Assembly: GCF_937876455.1 (NCBI RefSeq)
Contig: NZ_CALFIG010000006.1
Coordinates: 1 to 16,641, forward strand
Reading direction: 5' to 3'
From: an uncultured Flavobacterium sp.
GTDB lineage: Bacteria; Bacteroidota; Bacteroidia; Flavobacteriales; Flavobacteriaceae
DNA length: 16,641 nucleotides
The notes under the pieces: generated by a model
The model's database searches: none
What the model saw: the letters and a program-made list of their open reading frames with translations, nothing else
What the model was told of the DNA's origin: nothing
Translations under genes and position numbers: made by a program
Shown here: one piece after another, positions 7,213-14,177 of the stretch
Numbering within the stretch: position 1 is the stretch's first letter
Layout: each line of letters opens with the position of its first letter

Positions 7213-7575
7213 ATGAGTAGTATAAGTTCGTATAAAGATTTATTAATTTGGAAAAAAGGAATAGTTCTAGTAGTAAAAGTTTATCAATTAACTAAAGCAT
7301 TTCCATCGGAAGAATTATACGCTTTGACGAGTCAGATTAAAAGAGCTTCCGTTTCAATTCCTTCGAACATAGCAGAAGGTTACGGAAGAAATACTGATAA
7401 ATCTTTTAGCCATTTTATTGATATCTCAAGAGGTTCTTTATGCGAATTAGAAACTCAATTAATCATAGCAAAAGAATTAGGATTTGTTGTTGATTTTGAA
7501 TTATATAATGAAATTTTAGAGCTTATTATTGAAGAATCTAAAATGATAAACGCCTTTTCTAAATCACTTAAATAA
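7213..7575 (+). CDS. Four-helix-bundle protein, S23 / 23S rRNA intervening-sequence family (copy 1)
   Basis: 120-residue soluble, all-helical protein. SYKDLLIWKKGI (6-17), the hallmark SNIAEGYGRNTDKSF (51-65), RGSLCELETQLIIAKELGF (74-92) and a final helix ending EESKMINAFSKSLK identify the S23/IVP four-helix-bundle family. It is first known from ORFs inside 23S rRNA intervening sequences and is structurally related to the Avd accessory protein of diversity-generating retroelements. The biochemical role is unknown; pentamer formation and nucleic-acid binding are inferred for the family. Its paralogue at 8231-8602 is identical at about 83 of 115 aligned residues (counted by eye). It has no promoter box of its own, so expression should depend on the yicC transcript. 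No reverse transcriptase or variable repeat is present here. Confidence 0.9.
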   Translation: MSSISSYKDLLIWKKGIVLVVKVYQLTKAFPSEELYALTSQIKRASVSIPSNIAEGYGRNTDKSFSHFIDISRGSLCELETQLIIAKELGFVVDFELYNEILELIIEESKMINAFSKSLK

Positions 7576-7608
7576 GCTTTTCACTTATCACTAATTACTT
7601 ATCACTAG
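7576..7608 (+). repeat. Right arm of module 1, four NNTYACT heptamers
   Basis: GCT, then the heptamers TTTCACT, TATCACT, AATTACT and TATCACT, then AG. It is the degenerate reverse complement of the left arm and starts directly after the ORF stop codon, 15 nt before the gmk ATG. Confidence 0.85.
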
Positions 7609-7623
7609 AAAAATAACAACACA

Positions 7624-8199
7624 ATGAATAAAGGAAAACTACTTGTATTCTCTGCGCCATCAGGTTCAGGAAAGACCACTATAGTAAGGCATTTATTAGC
7701 CCAACCCGATTTGAATTTAGAATTTTCGATTTCATGTACTACGCGTGCACCTCGTGGCGAGGAAGTAGATGGAAAAGATTATTATTTCATCTCTTGGGAC
7801 GAATTTAAAAAGCACATCAAGGCAGAAGATTTTGTAGAATGGGAAGAAGTATATACCGATAATTTCTACGGCACTTTAAAAGCCGAAGTAGAGCGCATCT
7901 GGGCTTTAGGAAAACACGTAATTTTTGACATCGATGTAGCCGGAGGTTTGCGAATAAAACATAAATTTCCCAATGAAACGTTAGCTGTATTTGTAAAACC
8001 ACCTAGTGTTGATGAACTAAAACGCCGATTAAAACAACGTTCTACAGAAAGTGAAGACAAAATTAATATGCGTATTGCAAAAGCTTCTGTAGAATTAGCA
8101 ACTGCGCCACAATTTGACACCATCATCAAAAATTATGATTTAGATGTGGCAAAAGAAGATGCCTATAAATTGGTAAAGGATTTTATTACTAAAAAGTAA
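7624..8199 (+). CDS. gmk: Guanylate kinase
   Basis: 191-residue cytoplasmic enzyme that phosphorylates GMP to GDP with ATP, an essential step of guanine nucleotide supply. The P-loop is APSGSGKTT (11-19). The GMP-binding lid follows as SCTTRAPRGEEVDGKDYYF (37-55), with further GMP contacts in FVEWEEVYTDNFYGT, then IDVAGGLRIK and the ATP lid RLKQRSTESEDKINMRI. Length is normal. No promoter box is found in the 48 bp before it, so it is read through from yicC and module 1. Its last codons (Thr-Lys-Lys-stop, ACTAAAAAGTAA) are already part of the heptamer repeat that forms the left arm of module 2, so the insertion may have rewritten the extreme C-terminus. Confidence 0.97.
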   Translation: MNKGKLLVFSAPSGSGKTTIVRHLLAQPDLNLEFSISCTTRAPRGEEVDGKDYYFISWDEFKKHIKAEDFVEWEEVYTDNFYGTLKAEVERIWALGKHVIFDIDVAGGLRIKHKFPNETLAVFVKPPSVDELKRRLKQRSTESEDKINMRIAKASVELATAPQFDTIIKNYDLDVAKEDAYKLVKDFITKK

Positions 8200-8225
8200 T
8201 TAGTAAAAAGTGACTAGTAATTAGC
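8193..8225 (+). repeat. Left arm of module 2, four AGTNANN heptamers
   Basis: After two bases come the heptamers AGTAATT, AGTAAAA, AGTGACT and AGTAATT, then AGC. The gmk stop codon (8197-8199) lies inside the first heptamer. Confidence 0.85.
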
Positions 8226-8230
8226 TTAAC

Positions 8231-8602
8231 ATGAATGAAATAAAATCATATAAAGATTTATTAATTTGGAAAAAAGGGATTACAATTGTAAAATTAGTTT
8301 ATCAGCTTGTACACGATTTTCCAAAGGAGGAAATGTTAGCACTTTCTAGTCAATTAAAAAGAGCTTCTGTATCAATTTCTTCAAATATTGCTGAAGGTTA
8401 TGGTAGAAATACAGATAAGTCATTTAATCATTTTTTAGATATTGCTAGAGGTTCTTTGTTTGAAATTGAAACTCAATTGATTATTGCGAAAGAATTAGAC
8501 TTTATTACTAATTTGGGATTATTTCAAGAATTATTAAATCAAATTGAAGAAGAGTCGAAAATGATCAATGCTTTTTCTAGAAGGCTTAAAGCTAATCACT
8601 AA
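8231..8602 (+). CDS. Four-helix-bundle protein, S23 / 23S rRNA intervening-sequence family (copy 2)
   Basis: 123-residue paralogue of the protein at 7213-7575, with the same landmarks: SYKDLLIWKKGI, SNIAEGYGRNTDKSF, RGSLFEIETQLIIAKELDF and EESKMINAFSRRLK. The core motifs are unchanged, so both copies look functional. The tail differs: copy 1 has CTTAAA-TAA-GCT, whereas copy 2 reads CTTAAA-GCT. The stop codon before the right arm is absent here, translation runs on into the arm, and the stop is supplied by a heptamer, adding Ala-Asn-His. DNA identity is very high around codons 6-16, lower elsewhere. There is no own promoter; it should be expressed with gmk and nadD. Cellular role unknown. Confidence 0.9.
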   Translation: MNEIKSYKDLLIWKKGITIVKLVYQLVHDFPKEEMLALSSQLKRASVSISSNIAEGYGRNTDKSFNHFLDIARGSLFEIETQLIIAKELDFITNLGLFQELLNQIEEESKMINAFSRRLKANH

Positions 8603-8623
8603 TCACTCTTTACTAATCACTAG
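8591..8623 (+). repeat. Right arm of module 2, four NNTYACT heptamers
   Basis: GCT, then the heptamers AATCACT, AATCACT, CTTTACT and AATCACT, then AG. As in module 1, the third heptamer has TTACT rather than TCACT and the arm ends ACTAG followed by AAA. It overlaps the last four codons of the ORF. Confidence 0.85.
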
Positions 8624-8627
8624 AAAG

Positions 8628-9209
8628 ATGAAAATCGGATTGTATTTCGGAACGTTTAATCCCATTCACATTGGGCATTTAATTATTGCCAATCACATGG
8701 CAGAGCATTCTGATTTGGATCAAATTTGGATGGTGGTTACGCCACACAATCCGCATAAGAAGAAAAGCACTTTACTGGGTGATTACCATCGTTTGCACAT
8801 GGTACATTTGGCAACAGAAGATTTTCCAAAAATAAAGCCTTCGGATATTGAATTCAAATTAGCGCAACCCAATTATACCGTTAATACTTTAGCACATTTA
8901 CAAGAAAAATTTCCGAAGCATGAATTTTCATTAATTATGGGTGAAGACAATTTGAATTCATTGCATAAATGGAAAAACTATGAAGTAATTTTGCAAAATC
9001 ACGAAATTTATGTCTATCCACGAGTGAATTCAGGTGAAATTGATGAGCAATTTGTAAATCATCCGAAAATCCAAAGAGTTGGTGCGCCTGTAATTGAATT
9101 GTCTTCCACCTTTATTCGCGAAAGCATTAAAAAAGGTAAAAATGTAGTTCCTATGTTGCCCAATAAAGTTGGGGAATATGTGGCGCATAATAATTTTTAT
9201 AAAAAGTAA
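8628..9209 (+). CDS. nadD: Nicotinate-nucleotide adenylyltransferase
   Basis: 193-residue cytoplasmic enzyme that joins ATP and nicotinate mononucleotide to deaminated NAD, the penultimate step of NAD synthesis. The nucleotidyltransferase signature is GTFNPIHIGHL (8-18), with His14 and His17 as the HxGH pair. MVVTPHNPHKKK (35-46) contacts substrate, LIMGEDNLNSLHKWKNY (102-118) is the conserved core, and SSTFIRESI (159-167) matches the SxTxIR motif. The start is the ATG at 8628. An upstream in-frame ATG at 8568 lies inside the module 2 ORF and would encode repeat-derived residues. The gene is probably the last of the yicC-gmk-nadD series; no clear terminator hairpin follows in the 70 bp before the next gene. 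Confidence 0.96.
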   Translation: MKIGLYFGTFNPIHIGHLIIANHMAEHSDLDQIWMVVTPHNPHKKKSTLLGDYHRLHMVHLATEDFPKIKPSDIEFKLAQPNYTVNTLAHLQEKFPKHEFSLIMGEDNLNSLHKWKNYEVILQNHEIYVYPRVNSGEIDEQFVNHPKIQRVGAPVIELSSTFIRESIKKGKNVVPMLPNKVGEYVAHNNFYKK

Positions 9210-9251
9210 TTTCTTAACATTACTTTACCAATCGTTTCCCTTCACTTTGCC

Positions 9252-9259
9252 TAACTTTG
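9252..9259 (+). promoter_or_regulatory. -7 promoter box of the yqhD-like gene
   Basis: TAACTTTG matches TAnnTTTG exactly, 21 nt before the ATG at 9281. No convincing -33 TTG is seen at the right distance (ATCGTTT near 9231 at best). Confidence 0.5.
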
Positions 9260-9280
9260 TATTCTTAAAAAAATAAAATA

Positions 9281-10447
9281 ATGACAAACTTCGAATTATA
9301 CAATCCTGTAAATTATGTCTTTGGAAAAGGACAAATAGCAAAACTAAATGAATTGGTTCCAACGCATACAAAAATTCTTCTTGCTTATGGAGGAGGAAGT
9401 ATTTTTAAAAACGGAATGTATGACCAAGTAAAAACGGCACTTTCTGGTTTTGATATTGTCGAATTTGGGGGTATTGAACCTAATCCACGTTATGAAACCT
9501 TGATGAAAGCAGTTGAAATTATTCGAGCAGAAAAAATAGGTTTTATTTTAGCTGTTGGTGGCGGAAGTGTCATTGATGGTACAAAGTTTATTGCTGCCGC
9601 TGTAAATTATGAAGGAGATGCCATCGAAATTTTAAAAAAAAGAATCTTGTTTAAAGATACAAATGCTGTAATTCCTTTTGGAACGGTACTTACGTTACCT
9701 GCAACAGGTTCAGAAATGAATTCGGGTGCAGTAGTTTCTATTGAAGCGACACAAGAAAAGTTGACCTTAGGAGGTTCGGCTTTGTTTCCAAAATTTTCAA
9801 TTGTAGATCCAACATGCATTGAATCATTACCTAAAAGACAATTACAAAATGGTGTAGTTGATGCTTTTACACATGTTATGGAACAATATTTAACCTATCA
9901 GCATGATGCTTTATTACAAGATAGACTTGCGGAAAGTATTTTGCAAACGTTAATTGAGATTGGTCCTCAAGTGGTAGAAGAACCAACAAATTATAAATTA
10001 GCATCAAATTTTGTTTGGTGTGCTACCATGGCATTAAACGGATTGATTCAAAAAGGAGTTCCTTCAGATTGGGCTACACATATGATAGGGCATGAACTAA
10101 CGGCTTTATACGAAATTGATCATGCGAGAACGTTAGCTATTATTGGACCTAACTTATATAAAGTTATGTTTGAAACTAAGAAAGATAAATTGGCACAATA
10201 CGGCCAACGTATTTGGAATTTGAATGGTTCGTCAACGGATGAAATAGCCGAAAAAGCAATCGAAAAAACGATTGATTTTTTACATACTATGGGTATGAAA
10301 ACCAAATTATCTGAAAACGCACAAGACATTGAAAAAACAGCCGATAGTATAGTTCAACGTTTTCAAGAACGAGGTTGGTTAGCTTTGGGCGAAAAACAAA
10401 ACATTACTTTGGATAAAGTTAGAGAAATTGTTGAAATGAGTTATTAA
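9281..10447 (+). CDS. yqhD: NADPH-dependent aldehyde reductase / iron-containing alcohol dehydrogenase, YqhD type
   Basis: 388-residue cytoplasmic oxidoreductase of the group III metal-dependent alcohol dehydrogenases. It is close to E. coli YqhD, which reduces a range of aldehydes with NADPH and protects against reactive aldehydes. Shared landmarks: YGGGS (36-40), EFGGIEPNPRYETLMKAV (61-78), AVGGGSVIDGTKFIAAA (91-107), TLPATGSEMNSGAV (138-151) and DWATHMIGHELTAL (263-276). The metal ligands expected for YqhD, Asp194, His198, His267 and His281, are all present at those numbers. The gene has its own -7 box and a strong terminator, so it is monocistronic. The physiological substrate in this organism is unknown, and a butanol-dehydrogenase label would also fit the family. 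Confidence 0.88.
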   Translation: MTNFELYNPVNYVFGKGQIAKLNELVPTHTKILLAYGGGSIFKNGMYDQVKTALSGFDIVEFGGIEPNPRYETLMKAVEIIRAEKIGFILAVGGGSVIDGTKFIAAAVNYEGDAIEILKKRILFKDTNAVIPFGTVLTLPATGSEMNSGAVVSIEATQEKLTLGGSALFPKFSIVDPTCIESLPKRQLQNGVVDAFTHVMEQYLTYQHDALLQDRLAESILQTLIEIGPQVVEEPTNYKLASNFVWCATMALNGLIQKGVPSDWATHMIGHELTALYEIDHARTLAIIGPNLYKVMFETKKDKLAQYGQRIWNLNGSSTDEIAEKAIEKTIDFLHTMGMKTKLSENAQDIEKTADSIVQRFQERGWLALGEKQNITLDKVREIVEMSY

Positions 10448-10468
10448 AATTGATATATTCAATCCAAT

Positions 10469-10497
10469 AAAAAAGCCCCAATTTGGGGCTTTTTTTT
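10469..10497 (+). terminator. Rho-independent terminator of the yqhD-like gene
   Basis: GCCCCA (10475-10480), loop ATT, TGGGGC (10484-10489), with an A-run before and eight Ts after. The A/T runs extend the stem, so it could work in both directions. Confidence 0.92.
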
Positions 10498-10647
10498 ACA
10501 AACTAACTAAACTAAAACTATTTAAAAAATTACTTCAATTTTTATACTATTCTATAAATAGGATAACGATTAGATGTTTTCATAAATTGTGCCAAAATCT
10601 TATAAATATAATTTTTTAAGAAAAATTTATGATTTATACTGTTGAAT

Positions 10648-10678
10648 TTGTCCCAATTAATAGAAAAGTGTACTTTTG
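10648..10678 (+). promoter_or_regulatory. gpsA promoter
   Basis: TTG at 10648-10650 (within TTTG), 20-nt spacer, TACTTTTG at 10671-10678, then 19 nt to the ATG at 10698. The remainder of the 250-bp gap (10448-10697) holds the upstream terminator and AT-rich sequence in which I see no gene. Confidence 0.7.
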
Positions 10679-10697
10679 AAGTTCATTTTTTTTAATT

Positions 10698-11693
10698 ATG
10701 GAAAACAAACGAAAATTTGCAGTAATAGGAGGAGGAAGTTGGGCAACAGCCATTGCAAAAATGTTATGTGAAAATCAAGAGCAAATAGCTTGGTACATGA
10801 GAAATGTTACTGCTTTACAACATTTAAAAGAACAAAAGCACAATCCAAATTACCTGAGTTCAGTAGCTTTTAATACTGAAAAATTAGTACTTACAGATGA
10901 TATTAATGAAGCAATAGCGTATGCTGATGTTGTTATTTTTGCCATTCCTTCTGCTTTTTTAAGTGATGAATTACTAAAAATGACGGTTTCATTAGAAGGT
11001 AAAACGATATTTTCTGCTATCAAAGGAATTGTTCCCGAAACAAGTCTTATAGTAGGCGAACATTTTCATAAAACCTATTCTATTCCGTATGATAAAATTG
11101 GAGTAATTACAGGCCCTTGTCATGCAGAAGAAGTTGCCATGGAACGATTATCTTACTTGACTATTGCTTGTTCTGATAAGGAAATGGCCAGATATGTAGC
11201 AAAAAATGTAAGTAGTTACTACATCAAAGCCAAAATTACAGATGATATTATTGGAACAGAATATGCTGCAGTATTAAAAAATATTTATGCTATTGCAGCC
11301 GGTATGGCTCATGGCTTAGGATATGGAGATAACTTTCAAGCCGTATTGATGAGTAACGCAATTAGAGAGATGAAACGTTTTATTAAGCAAGTTCATAAAA
11401 TGAAACGAAATATCAATAATTCGGCCTATTTAGGAGATTTGTTAGTTACAGGCTATTCTGTATTTTCAAGAAATAGGATGTTTGGAAATATGATAGGAAA
11501 AGGCTATACTGTAAAATCTGCACAAATGGAAATGAGTATGGTTGCAGAAGGATATTATGCGGTAAAAAGTGCTTATAAATTGAACCAAATGTATCAAGCT
11601 AAAACACCTATTATCGATGCAGTTTATCAAATTTTATATGGTGGAAAAGAAGCTAAAGACGTATTTAAAAAGTTAACTGATAAATTGAATTAA
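10698..11693 (+). CDS. gpsA: Glycerol-3-phosphate dehydrogenase [NAD(P)+]
   Basis: 331-residue cytoplasmic enzyme that reduces dihydroxyacetone phosphate to sn-glycerol 3-phosphate, the backbone for phospholipids. The nucleotide-binding motif is VIGGGSWATAIAKML (9-23). SAIKGIVPET (106-115) contains the substrate-site lysine Lys109, TGPCHAEEVA (138-147) is the conserved GPs-A segment, and AAVLKNIYAIAAGMAHGLGYGDN (190-212) carries the catalytic Lys194. LGDLLVTGYSVFSRNRMFG matches the C-terminal D-L-x-x-T-C/G-x-S-x-x-S-R-N motif. Full length. It has its own well-formed promoter. priA follows after 45 bp without a clear promoter or terminator between, so the two may share a transcript. Confidence 0.95.
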   Translation: MENKRKFAVIGGGSWATAIAKMLCENQEQIAWYMRNVTALQHLKEQKHNPNYLSSVAFNTEKLVLTDDINEAIAYADVVIFAIPSAFLSDELLKMTVSLEGKTIFSAIKGIVPETSLIVGEHFHKTYSIPYDKIGVITGPCHAEEVAMERLSYLTIACSDKEMARYVAKNVSSYYIKAKITDDIIGTEYAAVLKNIYAIAAGMAHGLGYGDNFQAVLMSNAIREMKRFIKQVHKMKRNINNSAYLGDLLVTGYSVFSRNRMFGNMIGKGYTVKSAQMEMSMVAEGYYAVKSAYKLNQMYQAKTPIIDAVYQILYGGKEAKDVFKKLTDKLN

Positions 11694-11738
11694 CTCATAA
11701 AACACCTTGTAATTCATTCAATTTATTACTTCTAAATT

Positions 11739-14177
11739 ATGTACATAAATGTTATACTGCCTCTTGCTTTAGATAAAACATTTACTTATTTGGTAAATGA
11801 AGAGGAGTATAAATTTATTGTTCCAGGTATGCGAGTGGTAGTGCCCTTTGGGAAAAGTAAACATTACACCGCTTTGGTAGTAGAAAAGCACCAAAATCCA
11901 CCAACTTTATATGAAGCCAAAGAAATTCTTCAACTTATAGATGAATCACCTATTGTTACAAGTATCCAAATAGAGCATTGGTTTTGGTTGGCGTCTTATT
12001 ATTTATGCACCATTGGTGAAGTATATAAAGCAGCTTTGCCTTCAGGGCTTATTTTAGAGAGCGAAACCATACTTAGTGCGAATGAAAAAACGGTTGAAAC
12101 AACTAATGTTTCAGACGACCAATATCTTATTTTGGAAGCATTACAGCATCAATCATCTATCTCTTTAGCCGAAATTGAAAAATTTATTCCAAAGAAAAAA
12201 ATTGTCGCATTAGTTCAAGATTTACTGCAAAAAGGACTGCTTCAAATTCAAGAAGAAGTACAGGAAGTGTATAAACCAAAATTGGTTAAGTACATTAAAT
12301 TAAATAACAGTTTTTCAACACCTGAAGCACTACAAGAAGTACTTGCAACACTAAATAAAGCCCCTAAACAAAAAGAAGCAGTACTGCATTATTTTCAATT
12401 GCAAGCTGTTGAAAAAAAACCTATATCTGCCAACTATTTTTTAGAAAAAACAGGCTTGTCTGATGCGGTTTTAAAAGGATTGTTAGAGAAGGCTATTTTT
12501 GAAGTTTACTATCTTAATCAAGAGCGAATCGTTTTTGAAAAAGAGGAAGGCTATGAGATACAATTAAGTGAAGCGCAACAGGAAACTTTCTTATCTATTA
12601 GAGAGCAATTAGTTTCTCATGAAGTTTGTTTGTTTCAAGGTGTTACGGCTTCTGGAAAAACAGAAATTTATATTAAATTAATTGAAGAAACAATTAGTAA
12701 GGGAGAACAAGTTCTATTGCTTTTGCCGGAAATAGCTTTAACTACACAATTAGTCCAACGATTAGCTGCTTATTTTGGTAATCAAATAGCAGTTTTTCAT
12801 TCAAAATACAATACAAATGAACGTATTGAAGTTTGGCAAAAATTACTAAAACCAAATAGTTCAACTAAAATAGTATTAGGCGTTAGAAGCGCATTATTTT
12901 TACCTTTTACAAATTTGGGATTAATTGTGGTTGATGAAGAGCATGAGGCTACTTATAAACAACAAGATCCTGCACCACGATATCATGCGAGAGATGCTGC
13001 AATTGTATTAGCTAAATTGCATCAAGCGAAAGTGGTTTTAGGAAGTGCTACACCAAGTATTGAATCATATTACAACGCCAAAAGCGGAAAATATGGATTG
13101 GTAACTTTAACTAAAAGATACAACGACACAGCCTTACCTGAGGTGCATCTTATTGATTTAAAAGATAAGTATTTTAGAAAGCGCATGGATGGTCATTTTT
13201 CTGATGAGCTTCTCAGTCGAATGCATGAAACATTAGTTAATGGCGAACAAATCATGTTATTTCAAAATAGAAGAGGGTATTCACCTTATATTGAATGTAT
13301 GGCGTGTGGTCATGTGCCGCAATGTCCAAGTTGTGATGTGAGTTTGACGTATTATAAATACAAAAATACTTTATCTTGTCATTATTGTGGATACAGTATG
13401 GCAAAACCTACACATTGTCATCAATGTCATTCGTTAGATTTGTCTACAAAAGGTTTTGGAACTGAACAAGTGGAACTTGAGTTAAAAAAGCTATTTCCAG
13501 ACAAACAAATAGCCCGTATGGATCAAGATACTACGCGAGGAAAATTTGCTTTTGAAAAATTGCTAGATGCATTTAAGAATCAAGAAATTGATATTTTAAT
13601 AGGCACTCAAATGTTAGCCAAAGGATTGGATTTTGAACATGTAACTTTAGTTGGTATACTCAATGCAGACAATCTTTTAAATCAACCTTATTATAAGGCT
13701 TATGAAAGAGCGTTTCAAATGATGATGCAAGTTTCGGGTAGGTCAGGAAGAAAAGATAAATTAGGCAGTGTAGTTATTCAAACCTACAATCCATTGCATA
13801 ATACGATTCAACAAGTTGTTAATGGAAACTATGTAGCTATGTATGAGGAGCAAATTTATGAAAGAAGAAATTTTAAGTATCCTCCTTTTTACCGATTAGT
13901 TCAACTCAAATTGCGTCACAAAGAATACGCAAAATTAAAAGAAGGTAGTATGTGGTTGTATAACGTACTTTCACAAACGATGTCACTCCCTATATTAGGT
14001 CCAGAAGAGCCTGCTGTAAATAGAATTAGAAATGAATACATACGAACAATACTCGTTAAAATTCCTAACACGAGTAATTTATCAGCTACTAAGCTTGTGC
14101 TCAAAAAAGTATTAACTAGTTTTGAAGCAGTTCCACAGTATAGAGCTATAAAAGTTACAATTCAAGTAGACTATTAA
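11739..14177 (+). CDS. priA: Primosomal protein N' (replication restart helicase PriA)
   Basis: 812-residue superfamily 2 DNA helicase that reloads the replisome at stalled forks. Order of domains: N-terminal 3'-DNA-binding domain (about 1-105, MYINVILPLALDKTFTYLV start), winged-helix region, helicase core with Walker A GVTASGKT (301-308), Walker B DEEH (399-402), LGSATPS (434-440) and FQNRRGYSPY (508-517). The zinc-binding insertion carries eight cysteines (C520, C523, C529, C532, C547, C550, C560, C563), followed by GTQMLAKGLDF (622-632), QVSGRSGRKDK and a C-terminal domain. All key residues are present. Its stop codon overlaps the stop codon of the convergent LytTR regulator by 4 bp, leaving no room for a terminator between the two genes. 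Confidence 0.96.
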   Translation: MYINVILPLALDKTFTYLVNEEEYKFIVPGMRVVVPFGKSKHYTALVVEKHQNPPTLYEAKEILQLIDESPIVTSIQIEHWFWLASYYLCTIGEVYKAALPSGLILESETILSANEKTVETTNVSDDQYLILEALQHQSSISLAEIEKFIPKKKIVALVQDLLQKGLLQIQEEVQEVYKPKLVKYIKLNNSFSTPEALQEVLATLNKAPKQKEAVLHYFQLQAVEKKPISANYFLEKTGLSDAVLKGLLEKAIFEVYYLNQERIVFEKEEGYEIQLSEAQQETFLSIREQLVSHEVCLFQGVTASGKTEIYIKLIEETISKGEQVLLLLPEIALTTQLVQRLAAYFGNQIAVFHSKYNTNERIEVWQKLLKPNSSTKIVLGVRSALFLPFTNLGLIVVDEEHEATYKQQDPAPRYHARDAAIVLAKLHQAKVVLGSATPSIESYYNAKSGKYGLVTLTKRYNDTALPEVHLIDLKDKYFRKRMDGHFSDELLSRMHETLVNGEQIMLFQNRRGYSPYIECMACGHVPQCPSCDVSLTYYKYKNTLSCHYCGYSMAKPTHCHQCHSLDLSTKGFGTEQVELELKKLFPDKQIARMDQDTTRGKFAFEKLLDAFKNQEIDILIGTQMLAKGLDFEHVTLVGILNADNLLNQPYYKAYERAFQMMMQVSGRSGRKDKLGSVVIQTYNPLHNTIQQVVNGNYVAMYEEQIYERRNFKYPPFYRLVQLKLRHKEYAKLKEGSMWLYNVLSQTMSLPILGPEEPAVNRIRNEYIRTILVKIPNTSNLSATKLVLKKVLTSFEAVPQYRAIKVTIQVDY

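Larger units (their letters stand above)
7174..7608 (+). mobile_element. S23-like module 1: ORF enclosed by 33-bp inverted repeats
   Basis: Putative mobile or selfish module, inserted between yicC and gmk. The arms 7174-7206 and 7576-7608 pair without gaps at 24 of 33 positions plus one G-U. The ORF at 7213-7575 fills the space between them: its ATG is 6 nt inside the left arm and its stop codon abuts the right arm. No recombinase and no clear target duplication are visible, so mobility is inferred only from the duplicate module at 8193-8623 and the interruption of a conserved gene series. The layout resembles 23S rRNA intervening sequences, in which an S23-type ORF lies in the loop of a long stem. 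Confidence 0.55.
8193..8623 (+). mobile_element. S23-like module 2: ORF enclosed by 33-bp inverted repeats
   Basis: Second copy of the module, inserted between gmk and nadD. Arms 8193-8225 and 8591-8623 pair without gaps at 27 of 33 positions. The left arm overlaps the end of gmk and the right arm ends 4 nt before the nadD ATG. The enclosed ORF starts 5 nt inside the left arm, and the inner-edge sequences AGCCTAAAA-ATG (module 1) and AGCTTAAC-ATG (module 2) are alike. That points to one ancestral unit including arms and ORF. Mobility is inferred. Confidence 0.55.

Noticed and set aside
7174..8623. CRISPR array or simple microsatellite explanation for the heptamer repeats
   Set aside because: Units are contiguous without spacers and occur as inverted pairs around ORFs, in exactly four units per arm, which neither explanation predicts.
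7174..8623. Target-site duplications and a diversity-generating retroelement
   Set aside because: No convincing direct duplication is seen outside the arms, because the edges are themselves repetitive. No reverse transcriptase or template/variable repeat pair is present, despite the relation of S23 proteins to Avd.
8568..8627. N-terminal extension of nadD from an upstream ATG
   Set aside because: It lies within the S23-like ORF and repeat arm; the family N-terminus MKIGLYFGTFNP starts at 8628.
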